NCBI GenBank assembly: GCA_009741485.1
Contig: CM019216.1
Location: 24,279,119 to 24,343,118, forward strand
Reading direction: 5' to 3'
Length of the DNA stretch: 64,000 nt
DNA from: Malurus cyaneus samueli
Lineage: Eukaryota > Chordata > Aves > Passeriformes > Maluridae
Shown: positions 1-13,979 of the stretch, piece by piece
How the letters are laid out: each line of letters begins with the position of its first letter
How positions within the stretch are numbered: position 1 is the first letter of the stretch
The notes under the pieces: model-generated
What the model was told of the DNA's origin: nothing
The model's database searches: none
What the model saw: only the letters and a program-made list of their open reading frames with translations
Program-made: the position numbers and the translations under genes

Positions 1-245
1 AATATATATTAAAATTTGTCTTGTGTGGATACAAATTATCTGACAAGTTTCTCAGTTCAGTCGTATTTTTTTTTTTAAAGTTGGTGTGTTTTAAAAGTAC
101 AGTTTTTTTTAGGGTTTTTTTTTTTTTGTTTTAGTTGTTCAGGGGTTTTGCTGAATTATATATTTTTTCTCCAATTTAGATGGAATGAGTCCATAAAAAA
201 TGGGTAAATTTTTGAAAAGTTTTCCATTATAATGACAATTTGACC
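1..245. other. Single-copy AT-rich DNA, nothing recognised
   Basis: This stretch is T-rich, with several short T runs between about 67 and 127. I see no coding frame, repeat family or RNA gene in it. Confidence 0.6.
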
Positions 246-545
246 TCAACAAAATCATAAAATCATAGAATAATCCAGGCTGGAACATACCTCATAACAT
301 CTTTCATCCACAGTCCTCCTCACAGTAGGGTCAACAAAGAATTGAGACCAAGTTGTTCAGGGCTTTATCCAGTCAGGTCTTGGACATCACAGTACAGGAG
401 AAAAGCTCTTTTCCTCCATCAATTGGCCATGCACCTGTAGACATATCCTGGGGCGCTGTTAGCATTCAGTGCAACCCAGACACAATGCTGGCTCAGGGAC
501 TGTCACATTGCTGTCCACCCTTTCTTAGTGGAGATACTGCTAATT
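246..545 (-). repeat. CR1 LINE fragment, 3' end, minus orientation
   Basis: The segment opens with degenerate copies of the octamer CATAGAAT (246-270), which is the reverse complement of the ATTCTATG tail that ends avian CR1 elements. It continues with the reverse complement of the CR1 3' region: 'ccaggctggaac', then 'gaccaagttgttcaggg' and 'atccagtcaggtcttg' around 345-382. Farther right, 'tgctggctcaggg' and 'ttgctgtccaccc' (about 486-520) resemble the reverse-transcriptase C-terminal region of CR1, so part of the middle is probably deleted. No reading frame survives. CR1 is the dominant LINE of birds and inserts mostly as 5'-truncated dead copies. The left end is well supported by the terminal octamers; the right limit is uncertain. 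A 76-codon open frame at 353-583 is a by-product. Confidence 0.7.
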
Positions 546-3500
546 TATTTAGAGATCAAGATTTCCATACCTCCACATTGTAAGGTTTGCATTTTGAAGT
601 GAAATTAAATGAGAGCTCCTTTTGGAGTAATTTTATTTTGGAGAGTGGAAAGCATCATGAATGACATTGTAGAGTTACACTTTTCTCTCAGGATAAATTT
701 CATGCCAAGAATTTTCTCCTTCTTTAGAAACATAAGAGTGCCCAAAGAATAATTATCTCAGTAATTTATTAATCTTGGATGAATATATTGTGTAGTTTTA
801 TTTATAAAATCTATGCTATTTTTTATCCTCACGACACTCATCTATCTATCTATCTATCTGGCTTTTGTTTGCAATAAATTTTAGACACTTTATCAAAAGT
901 ATATTCGATTTATGCATGTACATATGCATTATTCAAGATGAATGACTAGTGTTCTAATGCATTTCAGAAGGCATTTTTATATCCTGTTTCTGAAAGGAAA
1001 AAAAATAAATAATGTAGTTTAAAAGCCATTTAAAATTCTAGACATTTTTCCTTTGAAACCTGAGTTTCCAATTCTGACTTTACTGCATATCAAATTCTGC
1101 AGTCTAGGAAAGCAAGAGAAAGACAATGAAGTGGTTTTTTTTCAGTCACTGCCTAAGGTGCTAGAACAATCTTGGGCCTTGGATTAGAAACTTGTCCTCA
1201 ACCCAGCTGAAACATTACATTAAAGCAGAACTTCAAATCACATGCCTCAACCAAGTATTACGCATGCAAACTGTACATATATCCAAAATATGATTTTGAA
1301 AACTTTTGAATACAATGACAGAGCATAGACCAAAGCTGGGTTTTTAGAAGACACTTTGGCATTTTGGTGCTCTCTGCTGCAAAACCTTGGGGACAGATAC
1401 AACATGTGACATAAGCAACAGAGGTGAAAGTCATAATTGTGAGTGATATCTCTCAATTTTAGCTGTCCAATACCAGATTAATCACCCTCAATAACTTTTA
1501 GGGTCATGACGAGGAGAGCTCAATACAGCCACATCCTCGGTATAACTTTAAGAACATTCACTTAGTTTTCCTGCATCCCTCAAATTTCCAAATAATATTT
1601 TTTACAATCTCCCTGTTTCCATCAGGTGAGAAGATAATTTATAAATACAAGATGAAAGAACTGTGAAAGAGAAAGGCAGATGGAAATGTTGAAAAACAGG
1701 TTTAAGCTGATCACATGTGGATAGTGACTGTACCAAAACAAATAAACAAAAAACCACCCCGAAGCACAGAGGAAAAAAAAAAAAAAAAAGCAGCGGACTG
1801 GAAAAAGTACTGCCAGTTTTTTACTAATCCTCTGAAGAGATGTCCTTGTTCAAAAAGCCCTGTTTCTGTACAAAGAACCTGTAATACTTGCTTGACCATA
1901 CAGAGTTAGTGATTTGAGAGAAAAGCAGTAGGAACTGATACAAGACCCATTCAGTGCCAAAGAGCAGGTAAATAAGATGACAACTGCCCATTCTTAGGTC
2001 CTTTAGCCAACCATGCAATTTGGGAGATTTTGTCTTTTTTTCAGGACTTGAAGTTACCTGTGCAGCAGAAGATTGCTATCAGTATGAAAGAGAAAAGTGC
2101 AGCAAGAACTGGCAGACACAGGGAACGTCGTGAGTTCCTATGACAACTGAGGACTGTCTGGAGGCTGGAAAAGAATCCATCTTAAATATATGCTACTTAA
2201 AATGATCAAAGAGAATATTTTCCTTTTATTCTTAAATTTTCATTCAGAATTAGTTGCCTGCTTAGTATCAAGTTGAATACTAATAACATTCAGTACCATG
2301 ACAAAGGCTGTGGTTGCAGCTTGAGAAAGCTTTTTGAATAATCTAAAATTTACATTCTGCAAAAATGATTAATAAAACTACCAAGGGAAGAAAAGTTCTG
2401 CATGTTTAGTCATTCATTTTGACTTTCTTTGCTTTTAACACCAGAGATTATAAATAGTTCACTGTACAGCCCATAGGCTAGGCTGATAAATTTTCATGTG
2501 TTTTTCATGGAGAAAATATTTGATTTCATGCTTTGTCACAGATTAATAGGAAAACCATATTACTACTATGCAGAAAATTTATATAATTTCAGAGTCATGC
2601 CTACAAGAAAAACAGAATGAAGTTAAGGGTTTACATAGGAAAAGACAATACAATGCTGAGAAATCTTGCAATTTCTCTATAGTGAAAGAGAACCCCGTAA
2701 TATATCATGTTGTCCCTGTTGTATGCATATACTGAAAAGAAAGGGCATTAAATCTTCCCATGCTTTCTGTGTGATTTCTCTCCCATAAATACTCAACTAT
2801 AGGTCATCTAAGATAATTACCCCAGGTTCTTATAGAGAGAAATAGGCATTTCCTGAAGGTGTTTTTCACTCACTCAAATTTAAAGATGATGTTTAGTGCC
2901 TTCTGCATTTTTCTGGAATAATCTGCCCCAATAAAGTCAATCTTACTTTTGTGTGGGCCTGTGGGATGAGAGATTGTTCTATGCTTTTTCATACAAGACA
3001 TTAGAAAGTGTTGAACAAGGCAGTGGATAAGAACAAAAGCAACCCACACGGAACTGGTATTTTCTAGATGTTGGAACAAAGAATTAGTGCTTGTCTGTGT
3101 CTAGGTACCTTAAAAATTATAAATTACTCAGAAGGTAAACTATGATATAAACACCAAAAAGAACATCATGTTTTCTGTTGTAAAGACTTACGGAAGAGAT
3201 CTCAATGTGGCAAAACCTGAATTCTCTATGACTGAAAAATATAATTCAGTATTTCCTGAATTATTAAGATGTGTGTTATGTATCACACATAATTTCCCTG
3301 TAAAGACCTCTCATTTTTCTTATTGGAATTCATCAGTGTATCATAATAGCTTTTGGGCTTTTAGTCACTTTGAAGTAATACATGGTCCAGCATGTATTTT
3401 ATCTCTATTCCTTTCTGCTGTATCTCTGTGATATTTAATATTTTCCCTCTCTTGATTTCAACATTGCTGCTCTTGGGGTATATCGTGCTATGCTTCATCA

Positions 3501-6417
3501 GCTGAAGCAATAATCATATAATCAGCAATTATATCTCCTCTGGAACTATCACCAAGTGCTTCATAACTCTCTTTCTACAATATTTCACTGACACATTTAA
3601 TCTCAAATGTTAATCTGGAAAACTGATTTTGTCCTCCTGGAGATTTAGAGGTATCTAAAAAGAAATATATCTCTCTAATTTCACCTGCCAGACCAGATCC
3701 TTTGTTTTCTATCTGAAATTATAACAAGTTGCTTGATTTTTAATTGATGTTGCAAATTTTTGGTGTCAGTCCTGAGCAGGGGTAATAGTCATGGTGCCAT
3801 TTTTGTTTTGTTGTTTGGTCATTTCTGTTCCCATCGAAGTGCTGATGCATTCTGTTGCGATATCAACTTGCCCTCTTTTTTACTGGCTAAGGATAATATT
3901 TGGGTACATTCAATCACTTGAAACGTATTTTATTCCATAGCTTATTGCCCTACCTTTACCACTGATTATAGTGAAACTACTCATGTAGCCTAATAATCTC
4001 ATTTTAGGTATTCCAAGTGCAGCAGAATTTATCATACTGCAACTACATATACGTAATACATTTATTTCTATGCAAATATGCTCAGATTCTCCAATTCCTT
4101 TAAATATATCATGGTACTCTATGACAGTATCTTCTCTGGATGCTAAATTTATCATTAAATGTCTCTCAACTATATACTCAGCATGTTACAGATGGTCATT
4201 CAGTGATGAAAAATTGTCATTGCTTTTTTGGCCGTCACTTCCAGCTTTGCCACTTCTTTTGATTAAGTGGGGTACATCCTCTGCTGGTAGAAGTAGATGA
4301 AATGTCAGTATTTGCTTTACCTTGCAAAAAATGAACTTTCATGGTTTCAGAATCTGGGTTATTTTAGTACAGTAGACTGTTGTGCTATTCTCAGTGTTGG
4401 CTTCCAGACCAAATTCGTCAGAACAGTTGTCAAGGACTTCAGACTTATTTTTGTTTTATTTTCTCCTTCAGCCCTCCTGGTTGCCCGGCATGAGTGATAT
4501 GCCAACTCAGGACACAAAATAAACTGCAACTGTTTAATAGTGTGGAGACTCCATGGAGCTCAATATTGCAACTCTCTGCATTCCTCTGTTTATTAAGAAT
4601 TTAACCTTCACTCTCCTCCAACTTCTAATGTTACTGTGAGGCTTTTCCAATCTCACTGCCCACACTATGATTCTTTAAAATCAGTAAATTCTGTTCTCCT
4701 GTTCGCAGAATTGAGATTTCTTAGGTATATTGTTGCTTATATATCACAGACTTTCAAATTCATCTGATAAATTAGTACCTCTTAATGAATGGGACTAGGT
4801 ATTATTTATTAAGAACAGAAGTAACTGTGAGGGGAAAGAACATTTTTTTTAAAGCCATTTTAGCTTTAAATCTCAGAATGAAAATATTGCCTAATAACAG
4901 CAAGGGATTCTCCCTTTGAGCCTTAATTGAAAGGAAACAATATGAAGTATTAAAAAAAATATTATTAATGGTAACAGACAACAGGTAACATAAACAGATT
5001 TTGTAAAACAGATTTTTTCTTCCTAGACTGATTTATAAATCATTGAAACGCTCAACAAGTTTCTGAACAAGTCTCTCTCTCTGATGACAGGTTGTACAAC
5101 AAACAGAAAACATGGACATTTTCCTCACATATTTGCTAATGAAAACAATGTTTATGACTTTAAGATGATGACAAATACATAAACTGAGAGGCTAAATTCA
5201 AAAAAGGATGTTCATGCTATTAAGTGATTTTACACAGCTGAGAAGAGGAAATAAATCTGAAAAAAGAAGACTGACAAAGGATTACAGGAACAAAGATGGA
5301 AATAGATTAACCCCACAAACACAGAACTCTTAGGGAATAGTTTTTATTTGTTCAAGGACTAAAAACTCATATCCTGTAGCAGTCTGTTTTTATTTGTACT
5401 AGGGTTTTGCAAAGTCAGGATGATGCAGAAGAAGATAAAAATCCATTGATGTGATGAAGGAGACGTAGGCTCAAAAAAAAGGTAGCATCTTTTGAAAGTG
5501 CTCTCAAATTATCTATAGTTTCCTCACCCTAGTTTTGCTAAGGAGAGCAACTCTAGAAAATCCTTTTATCTCTGGCATGGAGCTCTCCTTGTGTTTATCC
5601 TCAAAGAACACAGAAGTTTTGGAAACTATTGATGTCAGCAATCAGCTCTGGTTAGTAACACGGCTCTGGCTGTGCTTTGAAGATGCATGGGAAGCTTTGG
5701 ATCTGCCGAGGTACCGGGAACTTTAGAACACTTTCACCTTTAACTCTGCTGCTTCTTCCCTTCTGTGGAAAGCTCTGTGGTTTGCCAGTCATTCAAAAGG
5801 TCTCTGAAAAACTTGCCGCAGCAGATAGTTGCCAGACAGCAATATTCTCTGAAAAAGAAAAAAAAAATCCAACAAAGAAAATCAAAACCAAAACAGAGCC
5901 AGAAGCTGGGCCTTTCATGAAAAAACACTAAGAACAGTTATGTTTTTGTTCAGGGTGGCTGGTGCTCTAGGGGTTGGGTGCTGTGAGTGGCTGGAATGTC
6001 CTGGATAGGTCAGAAGAATTACACCTTATCAGTGCTATTAACAGTGACATTAGCATTTTCTTTCTCCAGATTTTCATTGAGACGATTTTTATTTTGATGA
6101 TTTTTTAATGCATTCAGCCTTCAGATATTGATACAGGTTTTTAGCCTGTATGTGTCTGTGGAGTTAAGCTGCTGTCTTTTTCATGCGTGTTCACAGATTT
6201 GGCAGCAAAAATTGAAGATGTAAGTTCTGGGATAGCTTTAGGTGCTGATGATTCAGCCATTTCCTGAACATCCAGAGTCCCTTTGCCTTTGTTTTCCAGT
6301 CACATTTTTTGATTCAACAGGATGAATTCATGCCTCAAAGATTTCTGCCAAATTCCTGTCTAACCTTTTACACACAGAGCAAGATGGAATAGGAGGTCTT
6401 TGCATGGCAGGAGTTTG
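546..6417. other. Single-copy AT-rich DNA, no gene recognised
   Basis: Nearly 6 kb without a recognisable gene. It contains an (ATCT)5 microsatellite at 840-859 and an A17 run at 1773-1789. Open frames are all under 90 codons, begin at arbitrary ATGs and have lysine-, phenylalanine- or serine-rich composition typical of chance frames. No tRNA, snRNA or TE signature was recognised. Confidence 0.55.
840..859 (+). repeat. (ATCT)5 microsatellite
   Basis: Five uninterrupted copies of the tetranucleotide ATCT. It is short and of ordinary type; it could vary in length between individuals. Confidence 0.9.
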
Positions 6418-6762
6418 CTAGAATAAATTTAACCTCTTTTTGCCAGAAGAGTTGATGACAACATTAGTTGATACCAGTTGTTTCACTTCTAGGAGGGGAC
6501 AGAGAACATGTAAATTCTTAAAATTTCTAATACACGTCCATGAAATCTCTAATACTTGCACAAATTCATGGAAAGCCAGCTGGTAAAGGTGCCCTTTTTG
6601 TGAAAAGTTGTTTGGTTTTTTTTTTAATGGAGTTCCAAGATTTCCCTTCACAGGAAAAATATTAACTCTGTTGTATTCCTGAGAGATGTACAGATTTCTC
6701 AGTGGTCTGAATACATCATCGGTTGCATGGAACTGACATAATTTAGATACAGTGTGCAGCAC
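6418..6762 (-). other. 114-codon open frame, unsupported as a gene
   Basis: An ATG-to-stop frame of 114 codons on the minus strand. The predicted protein is basic and mixed, with a run of lysine and asparagine near the middle produced by a poly-T stretch on the plus strand at 6616-6625. I see no signal peptide, membrane segment or family motif. The frame has no CpG enrichment and no convincing promoter or Kozak context. It may be chance or a remnant of an old retroposed sequence. I do not recognise it. Confidence 0.15.
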
Positions 6763-9700
6763 GCACTCTTATTGACCAAAATATAACATCTATTGTTTCA
6801 GTGTAAGTAAACCAACATGTTATTTGATTTTTGTTATTAAAAATTTTCGTAACTCAGGTTCTTTTTCAAAGTCTCTTAAAAAAAAAAAAAAAGGAATTTT
6901 AAAGTATCAAAATGCACGTGACAGATGACAGCGCAAGCACTATATGCATCACTTCCTTTCCCGAGTGGATAATACCACAGATTAAGAAAGAAAATCCTTC
7001 CCAAATACCTCATATATGATTTTATTGACCCCATATGGAGGGCTATGAAGTTATCCTTTCATTAACTCTTATTAATTCATAATGCTAAAGCCTGTCTCCA
7101 ATTCTAGAATGCCTTCACCCTGAAATATAAGTAGCAGATAGAATGTCATTTGGTAGGTATGGGTGAGAATAAGGTTTGTAATATTGCTGCTTGCCATTCA
7201 AATTTGTAATTGCCCATGAGGAGGTCCTATGATTACTTGATTTCTTGGAAAGGGAGCATGGAAAATAAATTTGACATCCAATATGGGCAAGCACACAGGT
7301 TTTTTTATGAATTAATGTTAAATATTTTTTTGCAAAAGCTAGTCAGTTTATTACACAAATATTTGATCTAGATTTTCAACCAGCTCAGTATTTGAGATTT
7401 GCAGTCTGATGTTATAAGGTCGTCATCGTTTTCTGGGGGATTTCATGGGGTATGTATAATACAAAAGATTCAAAATGAATCTATGAAATACATGGGTAAA
7501 ATGTCAAGTCTGTTGTTTGTTGCTATATTAAAAAAACGTGTTATTAAAAATTTAATTGCAAATGGTTCTTGCACGATGTCAGCATTAGTATAACATAGAT
7601 ACAAGGAATAGCATTTGAATTCTTTCCAACAACTTTCATAAAGTTCACCAATGAAACCATCAAATACCAGCACAGACCCCTCGGGATGAGTGCAGTGAAA
7701 ATATGGGTGTCTTCTATACAAGTAAACATAGAATTCAAGGACCAGTTGACTGTTAACAGTCCTTCATCAAACTTGGATTGCACATATATAGTTGGCATGG
7801 TTTTTTCTCACTTATTTTGAGGAAATTAAAATTTTATTCAATGCACTGAAAATTTATGCCTCTAAATCAGGTGAAGAAATCCTCTTCTGGATGGGATACT
7901 TGTGGTCCAATTGCACAGTGGGCTCAAATGGCTGTGTCACAGAGGATGAGCAGTGATGCTTAAAAGGCTTTCAGAATTCCAGAAGGATGTAAAGATTTTA
8001 ATGGGACTATGTAAGAAATTGATAAGATTCACCAGGGGCCAGACAATATTTTCTTTTTATTGAGTTAGAAAATGTTTTGGTCTGTTAATCATAGTAACAT
8101 GAAAGTATCTGCATATTTCCCTACATTATTCTAATAAATATCTAGAGTAGACAACTGGTATTTAACTTTCTGTGAAAAAGTAATTCTTACATTAATAATA
8201 GCTGCTATAATGCCTGTGTCTATTTATTTATGAGGCATGAGACAATTCATGTTCTCAGCCTGTCAGTTATTCAGATAACTCTTTCATAGATAATATCTGC
8301 TGGCTTTCATGGTTTATTTTCAGGTTGTTAATTTTATAGTTCTCTCAGAATACTACACAGTAGACAAACAGTTTTTCTTTACATTCAGCTTAAACTTAAG
8401 AACCTGTTTGATTTATTCATTAATAATTGCTTGTATATACACACCAAGTTCTCTCTGTCTCCTAAGAATTGGCTTCCATGGGAAAAGCAGTATAAACAGC
8501 CTTTCTTTAAAGAGAAATGCCAAAGGATTTCAGGGAGAAAAATCCCCCTGATGCATCTACCACTGGCCAAGCCTAAGTATCTATCAGTTTACCTTATCTG
8601 CAGAAAAGATGCTAAAATAAATATGTATAAAAAAACCCTCCACCTGCAAGTACAACAACTTGTAACAGAAAATGTTGCTCTCTTTGTAAGGATTTAACTT
8701 AACAAAGGCAAGAACTAGATCTCTATATTCCTTTTCTATCTGTTGCTCTTTCTACAGCTTAGGTGAAGGTGTACTTAGGAGAATTGAGATATAGATTTTT
8801 GTTGCCCACATAACATTTAATTCACTGCACTATTACACTTTCTTCTCCTAAGATTGCTTGCTATACTCTTATTTAAATCATATTTTCCCCTAAATTTCCC
8901 ATTTTATCTTTAAATAGCCAGTTGTGTTTTCCTCTGGGAATGAAAAAATTTGGATCAATCAAAAATTTACCATTTCTACTGATTTCTATGCTTCAGGAAA
9001 CAGACATATGCTCTTCAGGACAGTATTTTATAATCGTGTACTTATTTAAATTTTTTATTCATTTCTTTTTAAGCAGAAGCTGAATAAAAGAAATCAGATT
9101 AAAGTTTGTATATACAAAAATTCAAGGGCACTGTTAGCCTAAATAAGTCTCTGCTCAGGGTCAAAAGTTGGACACTGCAAAAATTCTGTTAGTTTTTCTC
9201 CACTTAGCTCAGCAATTAAACCACAGAGGCAGAAAATGAAGGTGAAAAAAATTAGCCAAGTAACAGAGATAACTGTGCTGTGGAAAAGAAAGATGAGAAA
9301 TACAAATAAAGGAAAATGAAACTACAGGGTTTTTGGAGGTTTATGAAAGTAAAATGAGGAAACTTCACATCAAAATTTAATATTCAGAAAAATAGAACAT
9401 AACCAAATGAAAATCCTGTTTACCTTGAAGAAGAAGAAGAGAAAACAAAAACAATCTGTGACATAAAGAAATTTTAGGGGTTATTAGTGGTTTGTGTTAA
9501 CAGAATAAGGAAAATATCTAATTAAATCCATCCTCTGTTGACATGAAAGAGAAGCTGCTCCACATAATTTTTTCAACTGTAGAAATTACAAAAAAATATG
9601 ATCCTTATAGCTGCAGTAAACAATTAACAAAATTAGGACAAAAGAAGGGCATTTACATATGAATATTCTTTCAGGTTTCCTTTAATCTGCTCAGTCAAAA

Positions 9701-10784
9701 ACACTTAGGAAAAATTAAGTCGTATTTATAATAACTTAGAAGAAAAATGCAAGTATCTGCTGTTTCTTGGGAAATTAGGCCCTCTTCCCTATTCATAAAT
9801 AAGGCTAATATTTGCACACATGTTTACTGAGACTCCTGATCTGCCAGCGATCTTGTGTGATCTTCACAAGAATTTTAAGTAAAGGAGAGAACAAAGGAGT
9901 TAGATTTAATTTCTCTATTTGTTTATGTAAAGATTCTACAGACAAGTAGGATTGTTTATATTGTTCATAAAGTATCAAATCAGTTGTGATAAATACACTG
10001 CTGAGGTTTAATTAATAAATAAATAAAGCAGTGCCCTGAGGCATATCTCTTAATTTATCAACTGGAGAACGTACCTGCAATCAGCAAAGTCTCTAAAAGA
10101 ATATTTGAATCTTGTCAACATTTTTCTTTTCTTGTACTGAAAATCTTTTACCTAAAGGAAAGGAAATGGGCTACATTGAGAACATTATATGCCTTCAAAA
10201 CTTTCTTTGCTGTAGTCTTTAAAATGATGAGCTTTGTATCCTCATTTCCCAAACAAAAAAGGCTTCTGTAATTACACTTCATTTCTCTGTCTCTTTTAAT
10301 TTCCTTGTCTTCCTTTTGATAAATAATCATCCAACAGATTCCACCCAATTTCACTGAACCTCATAAATTCACATGATTTTTGTGATGATCACTGGTGGGA
10401 TAAATGTGTGTGGGACAAAGGACTGACGGAGGGAGGGGAAAAGGGAGACTGAACTGGGATTCTTACTGACTGAAAAGCTGTGGTGAGGGGACAAGGCTGG
10501 AAAAGGAAATAGCTAGGAGATGCTATAAGATTATATGGGACAAAAGAGAGTTAAAGGAAAGAATTTATCTGTGTGATATACAGGCCAAATCAGTCTAATC
10601 TGTGTAGGCATCATTACTTGAGGCTTCCTGTTAATTATAGCTCTTTACGAGAGATAGATTACATAATATTCAATGTGTGAATATGGCATAATTATTACAT
10701 TCTTTGTCTATGTGGTGATGACTGAAAACACAAAGTAATTAAAGTGCTGTCATTTAGAGATGAAAGCTATGAAATTACTGTGTA

Positions 10785-10831
10785 TCATAATGGGGATATT
10801 TCCCAATAACCATATGGGGATATCTCCCAAT
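10785..10831 (+). repeat. Two-copy tandem repeat, about 22-26 bp
   Basis: Two near-identical units of the form CATA-TGGGGATAT(T/C)TCCCAAT follow each other. Each unit carries the imperfect palindrome GGGGATATTTCCC or GGGGATATCTCCC, so the repeat could form small hairpins or present paired binding sites. It is most simply a local duplication. Confidence 0.75.
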
Positions 10832-10962
10832 TTATTCTTTTGTAATAACTAACACTTAAAGTGTTTTCTTTATTTTTCATTTGATTACATTCCAAACAAA
10901 TTACTTTTGCCCTTTTGGACTTGCCCATATTTTGTACTCTTTACAAAGCTGATATACACTGG

Positions 10963-10974
10963 CAGCTGCAGCTG
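10963..10974. promoter_or_regulatory. Tandem CAGCTG E-box pair
   Basis: Two CAGCTG hexamers are directly adjacent. CAGCTG is the preferred E-box of several class II basic helix-loop-helix factors, and paired E-boxes occur in enhancers. The motif pair is seen directly; any regulatory role is inference, as it could be chance. Confidence 0.3.
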
Positions 10975-13900
10975 AAAAGTCAAATGAAGACATGGTTAGT
11001 GTTTCTTCAAGGAGTTATTTCACGTATCATTTAAACATCAAATGGAGTGTCTGTAACTCAAATGACATAGCAGAAGTTTTGATATCAAAGTGAATACTAA
11101 ACAAATGTCAAGCAAAAATAAGATCATTTAAAATGCAAACACATCTTATAAACATGAAAGTTGGAGATAAAGACAGTGGAAGCGCACAAACCTGCACATG
11201 CTTAGAATAAAGTTTCAGGAATCCATACAAGGGTTATGTAGGACCCCTTGTCCATACCTCAGCAATTTGTAACAGAAGTAGTTGAAATACCTACCAATGG
11301 TTCTCAGTCTCTTGTTCAAGTCTTTAACCATCTGTTTAATATACCACTTTTGCATGCTTTCTTAAAATGTTCAGGGACTCTTTTATTGAAATCAGATTCA
11401 CAAATATTCTCAGTCTTTTGTTGTTTTGAACAAAAATAGAGCAAAGCTATGAACAGATAGATATTCTTTTTATTGGGTGTTTTGTTTTATGGTTTTGTTG
11501 TTGGTTTGGTTTTTTTTTTAATGGGGATAGGGCTGCAGTTCATGCTGTTCATAAAATTGGACCAAGCACAGACAGACATTACGTTGGATAAGGAGGTGAA
11601 AATGCTGGCATAACACCACAGGTAACTCTCTCTTTGTTTCCTCACCTCAGGCTAGCTCTTTGATGAAGCAAAAGGCAAGGTTTTGTCTTTTGGGGACTCT
11701 CAGATGCATCATATTGAATTAAGCCTCAAGGCTATTCTATCAAAAAACTGGAATTAAGACTTCAATAGTTTCAGTCAATTTTGTAAAGAGCTGGTTTCTT
11801 GTAAGCGTATGTGTCAGGCACATAGGAAACAGAGTTGATACTGTTTAAAATTGCATTGACTCAAAAGCTGTTGGGCATTTATTGGCATTCTCTATACTTA
11901 GCACCGAGATCAGATACAACACCTTCACTAATTTTTAGCAGATACAAGAACATGCATTTTATATTACCTTGACAGGTATCTGTCTTTAGGATGTGGTGGC
12001 TCTGCTGTGTTTTCTGATTTTTCAAGTTGAAACAGATTTTAAGATTTTTCAAGAAGAAAAGCTTCAATTATGAACTTTTCCAAATATTTGATAATTTCTT
12101 CAACTTACCAGGCATAGATTTAACAAGATTCATCAATCTACTTAGCTTCTGGTGAAGCAGAAATTAAAGATCTGAAACCAGAGTTGTCCAGGTGTTATGA
12201 TCCACTCTTGAGACTCCACAAGTAGAGTAGTCTTCCTCAAACATGCCCAACTAAAGTTGAGAGTAAGAAAGGTAAGAATGTGCTAAAGCAGGTTCAGTCA
12301 AAAGCAGTCAGATGGCAGCTGTTGTGCCATTGCCAGTAATGATCTGCATAATTTTCAGCTTTTAATTTCATTTTCTAAGCCACTTGCAATGGGACATGAC
12401 CATTATCACAAAGGAAAGCTATTCCACCCGCAGCGATGCTCTCCTTTATGCAAAGTGATGTATTTGTTGAAACATAAACCTCCGAGGGAAAAGCAGCTCT
12501 TCTTGCTACATGCATTAATCATTCAATAAAGAAATCTGTCTTTAGCTTCTGTGTGTACAGCCTTCCTAATTGACTCCCAGTTTGGCTCATTCATTTCTCA
12601 CAAGGTGGGCACATGATGGCTGTCTCAGGGACCCTTGGTTTGCCTTCCAGTCTGTACATCTGAGCATTGACACATCATATCTGTGCAGCAGAAATAAGTT
12701 GGGTTCAAGGCCAGTCCCAACAAGAGCAGCACAGAGAATATTTATGGAGGCAATCATTCTGGCTGATTACCATGCCATCAGGAACACCCAGATAAACAGT
12801 TGCAGGTCTCCTGCTGTGGCAGGCAGGTGGAAAGGTGCTAGGAAGAAAGTTATTTCCTTGCTCAAAGCAGTCCACACATAGTCCCTCTGTCCCTCCTTTG
12901 CACTTCCTTTCTGGGGAATATCTCTTTATGACATTACTCTATAGTGGAAGAGAGCTATGCAGATAAGAAAACCACAGAGGCAGTTGCTATCTTGGGCGAA
13001 AGCTAATGAGGGAAAATGCTGACTGACAAGCTGCTCTGCTGCATAATAAACTCCTTTACCCACACCTTAAATCAGTCCTGTGCCAATGTCCCCATGCACA
13101 TCCTTAATGATTGAGTGTACTGGCTCATGATTGATCAGGAGCAGTTTACTCACAGTGGATGTAAAGACAGCCCCTCAGAACAGCAATTGATTAAAAAAAA
13201 ACACATGAACCAGCTTGTAGATCTTACAAAACTTTTTTTCTCTTTATCCATCTATTTATTTACTTATTTATTTTTGTTCTCCTTTGATTTCAAGTGAACC
13301 CTCTCAAAGCGAATCAGCACATGAAGAAGTACAAGTGGCTTTTAACAGAGATTGGGATTTTAAGTTAAATATCTGTTGGTGATGCTGAAATACAGATTGT
13401 GTAGGCCAACTGTAGGCAACCAGGAAGTGTTATGTGCCGTGATGTTTCTTTATGCTAGCTCAAGAGAGAAACAGCCTGAAATGTCAACAGCAGGTTTATT
13501 TCCAGAGAACTTTGAAACAGGAAGTGGCTGAGTCACAGGTTTGCTCTCGAGTTTCCATCTAAGCAGTTCCAAGGTCATGCCTGCAATAAATCATCTTCCT
13601 GATTGTCACACCAAGTATGAGATAATCTATTCAAATATGGATTTGAGACTACTACATCCCTATTTGAAAAAGTCAAGGGGGAACTATTTAAAGTTATGAT
13701 CATTTAATTTATTCATTTCTTTAGAATGTTCAAATATTCATACATCCAAAGCTCTGGGTGCACATGCAAAATATTAATAGAAAACACAGGAAAGTAATGA
13801 AATCATATGATACATGTCTCAGAACTACTTTATCACAAGAAACCTCTGCATTCTAAAAGCTTTATTGTTCTCTAGAGTTGCTTGATTTTTTTTTTTCCAC

Positions 13901-13979
13901 CATTTTCTTTGACCTAAATTTGGTAGAGAACTTTAGGAAGTGTACTTTGTTTTTTTGAGTATTCTGTATAGCTTTTAAT

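Larger units (their letters stand above)
6763..13979. other. Single-copy AT-rich DNA, small repeats and possible noncoding elements
   Basis: No gene is recognised. The stretch holds an A run at 6878-6892, a short tandem duplication at 10785-10831, a double E-box at 10963-10974 and a slightly GC-richer patch at 12560-12880 with a 103-codon open frame of no known family. Around 10600-10780 the sequence has the TAATTA-rich, low-repeat look of vertebrate conserved noncoding DNA, but conservation cannot be judged from one sequence. Confidence 0.5.
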
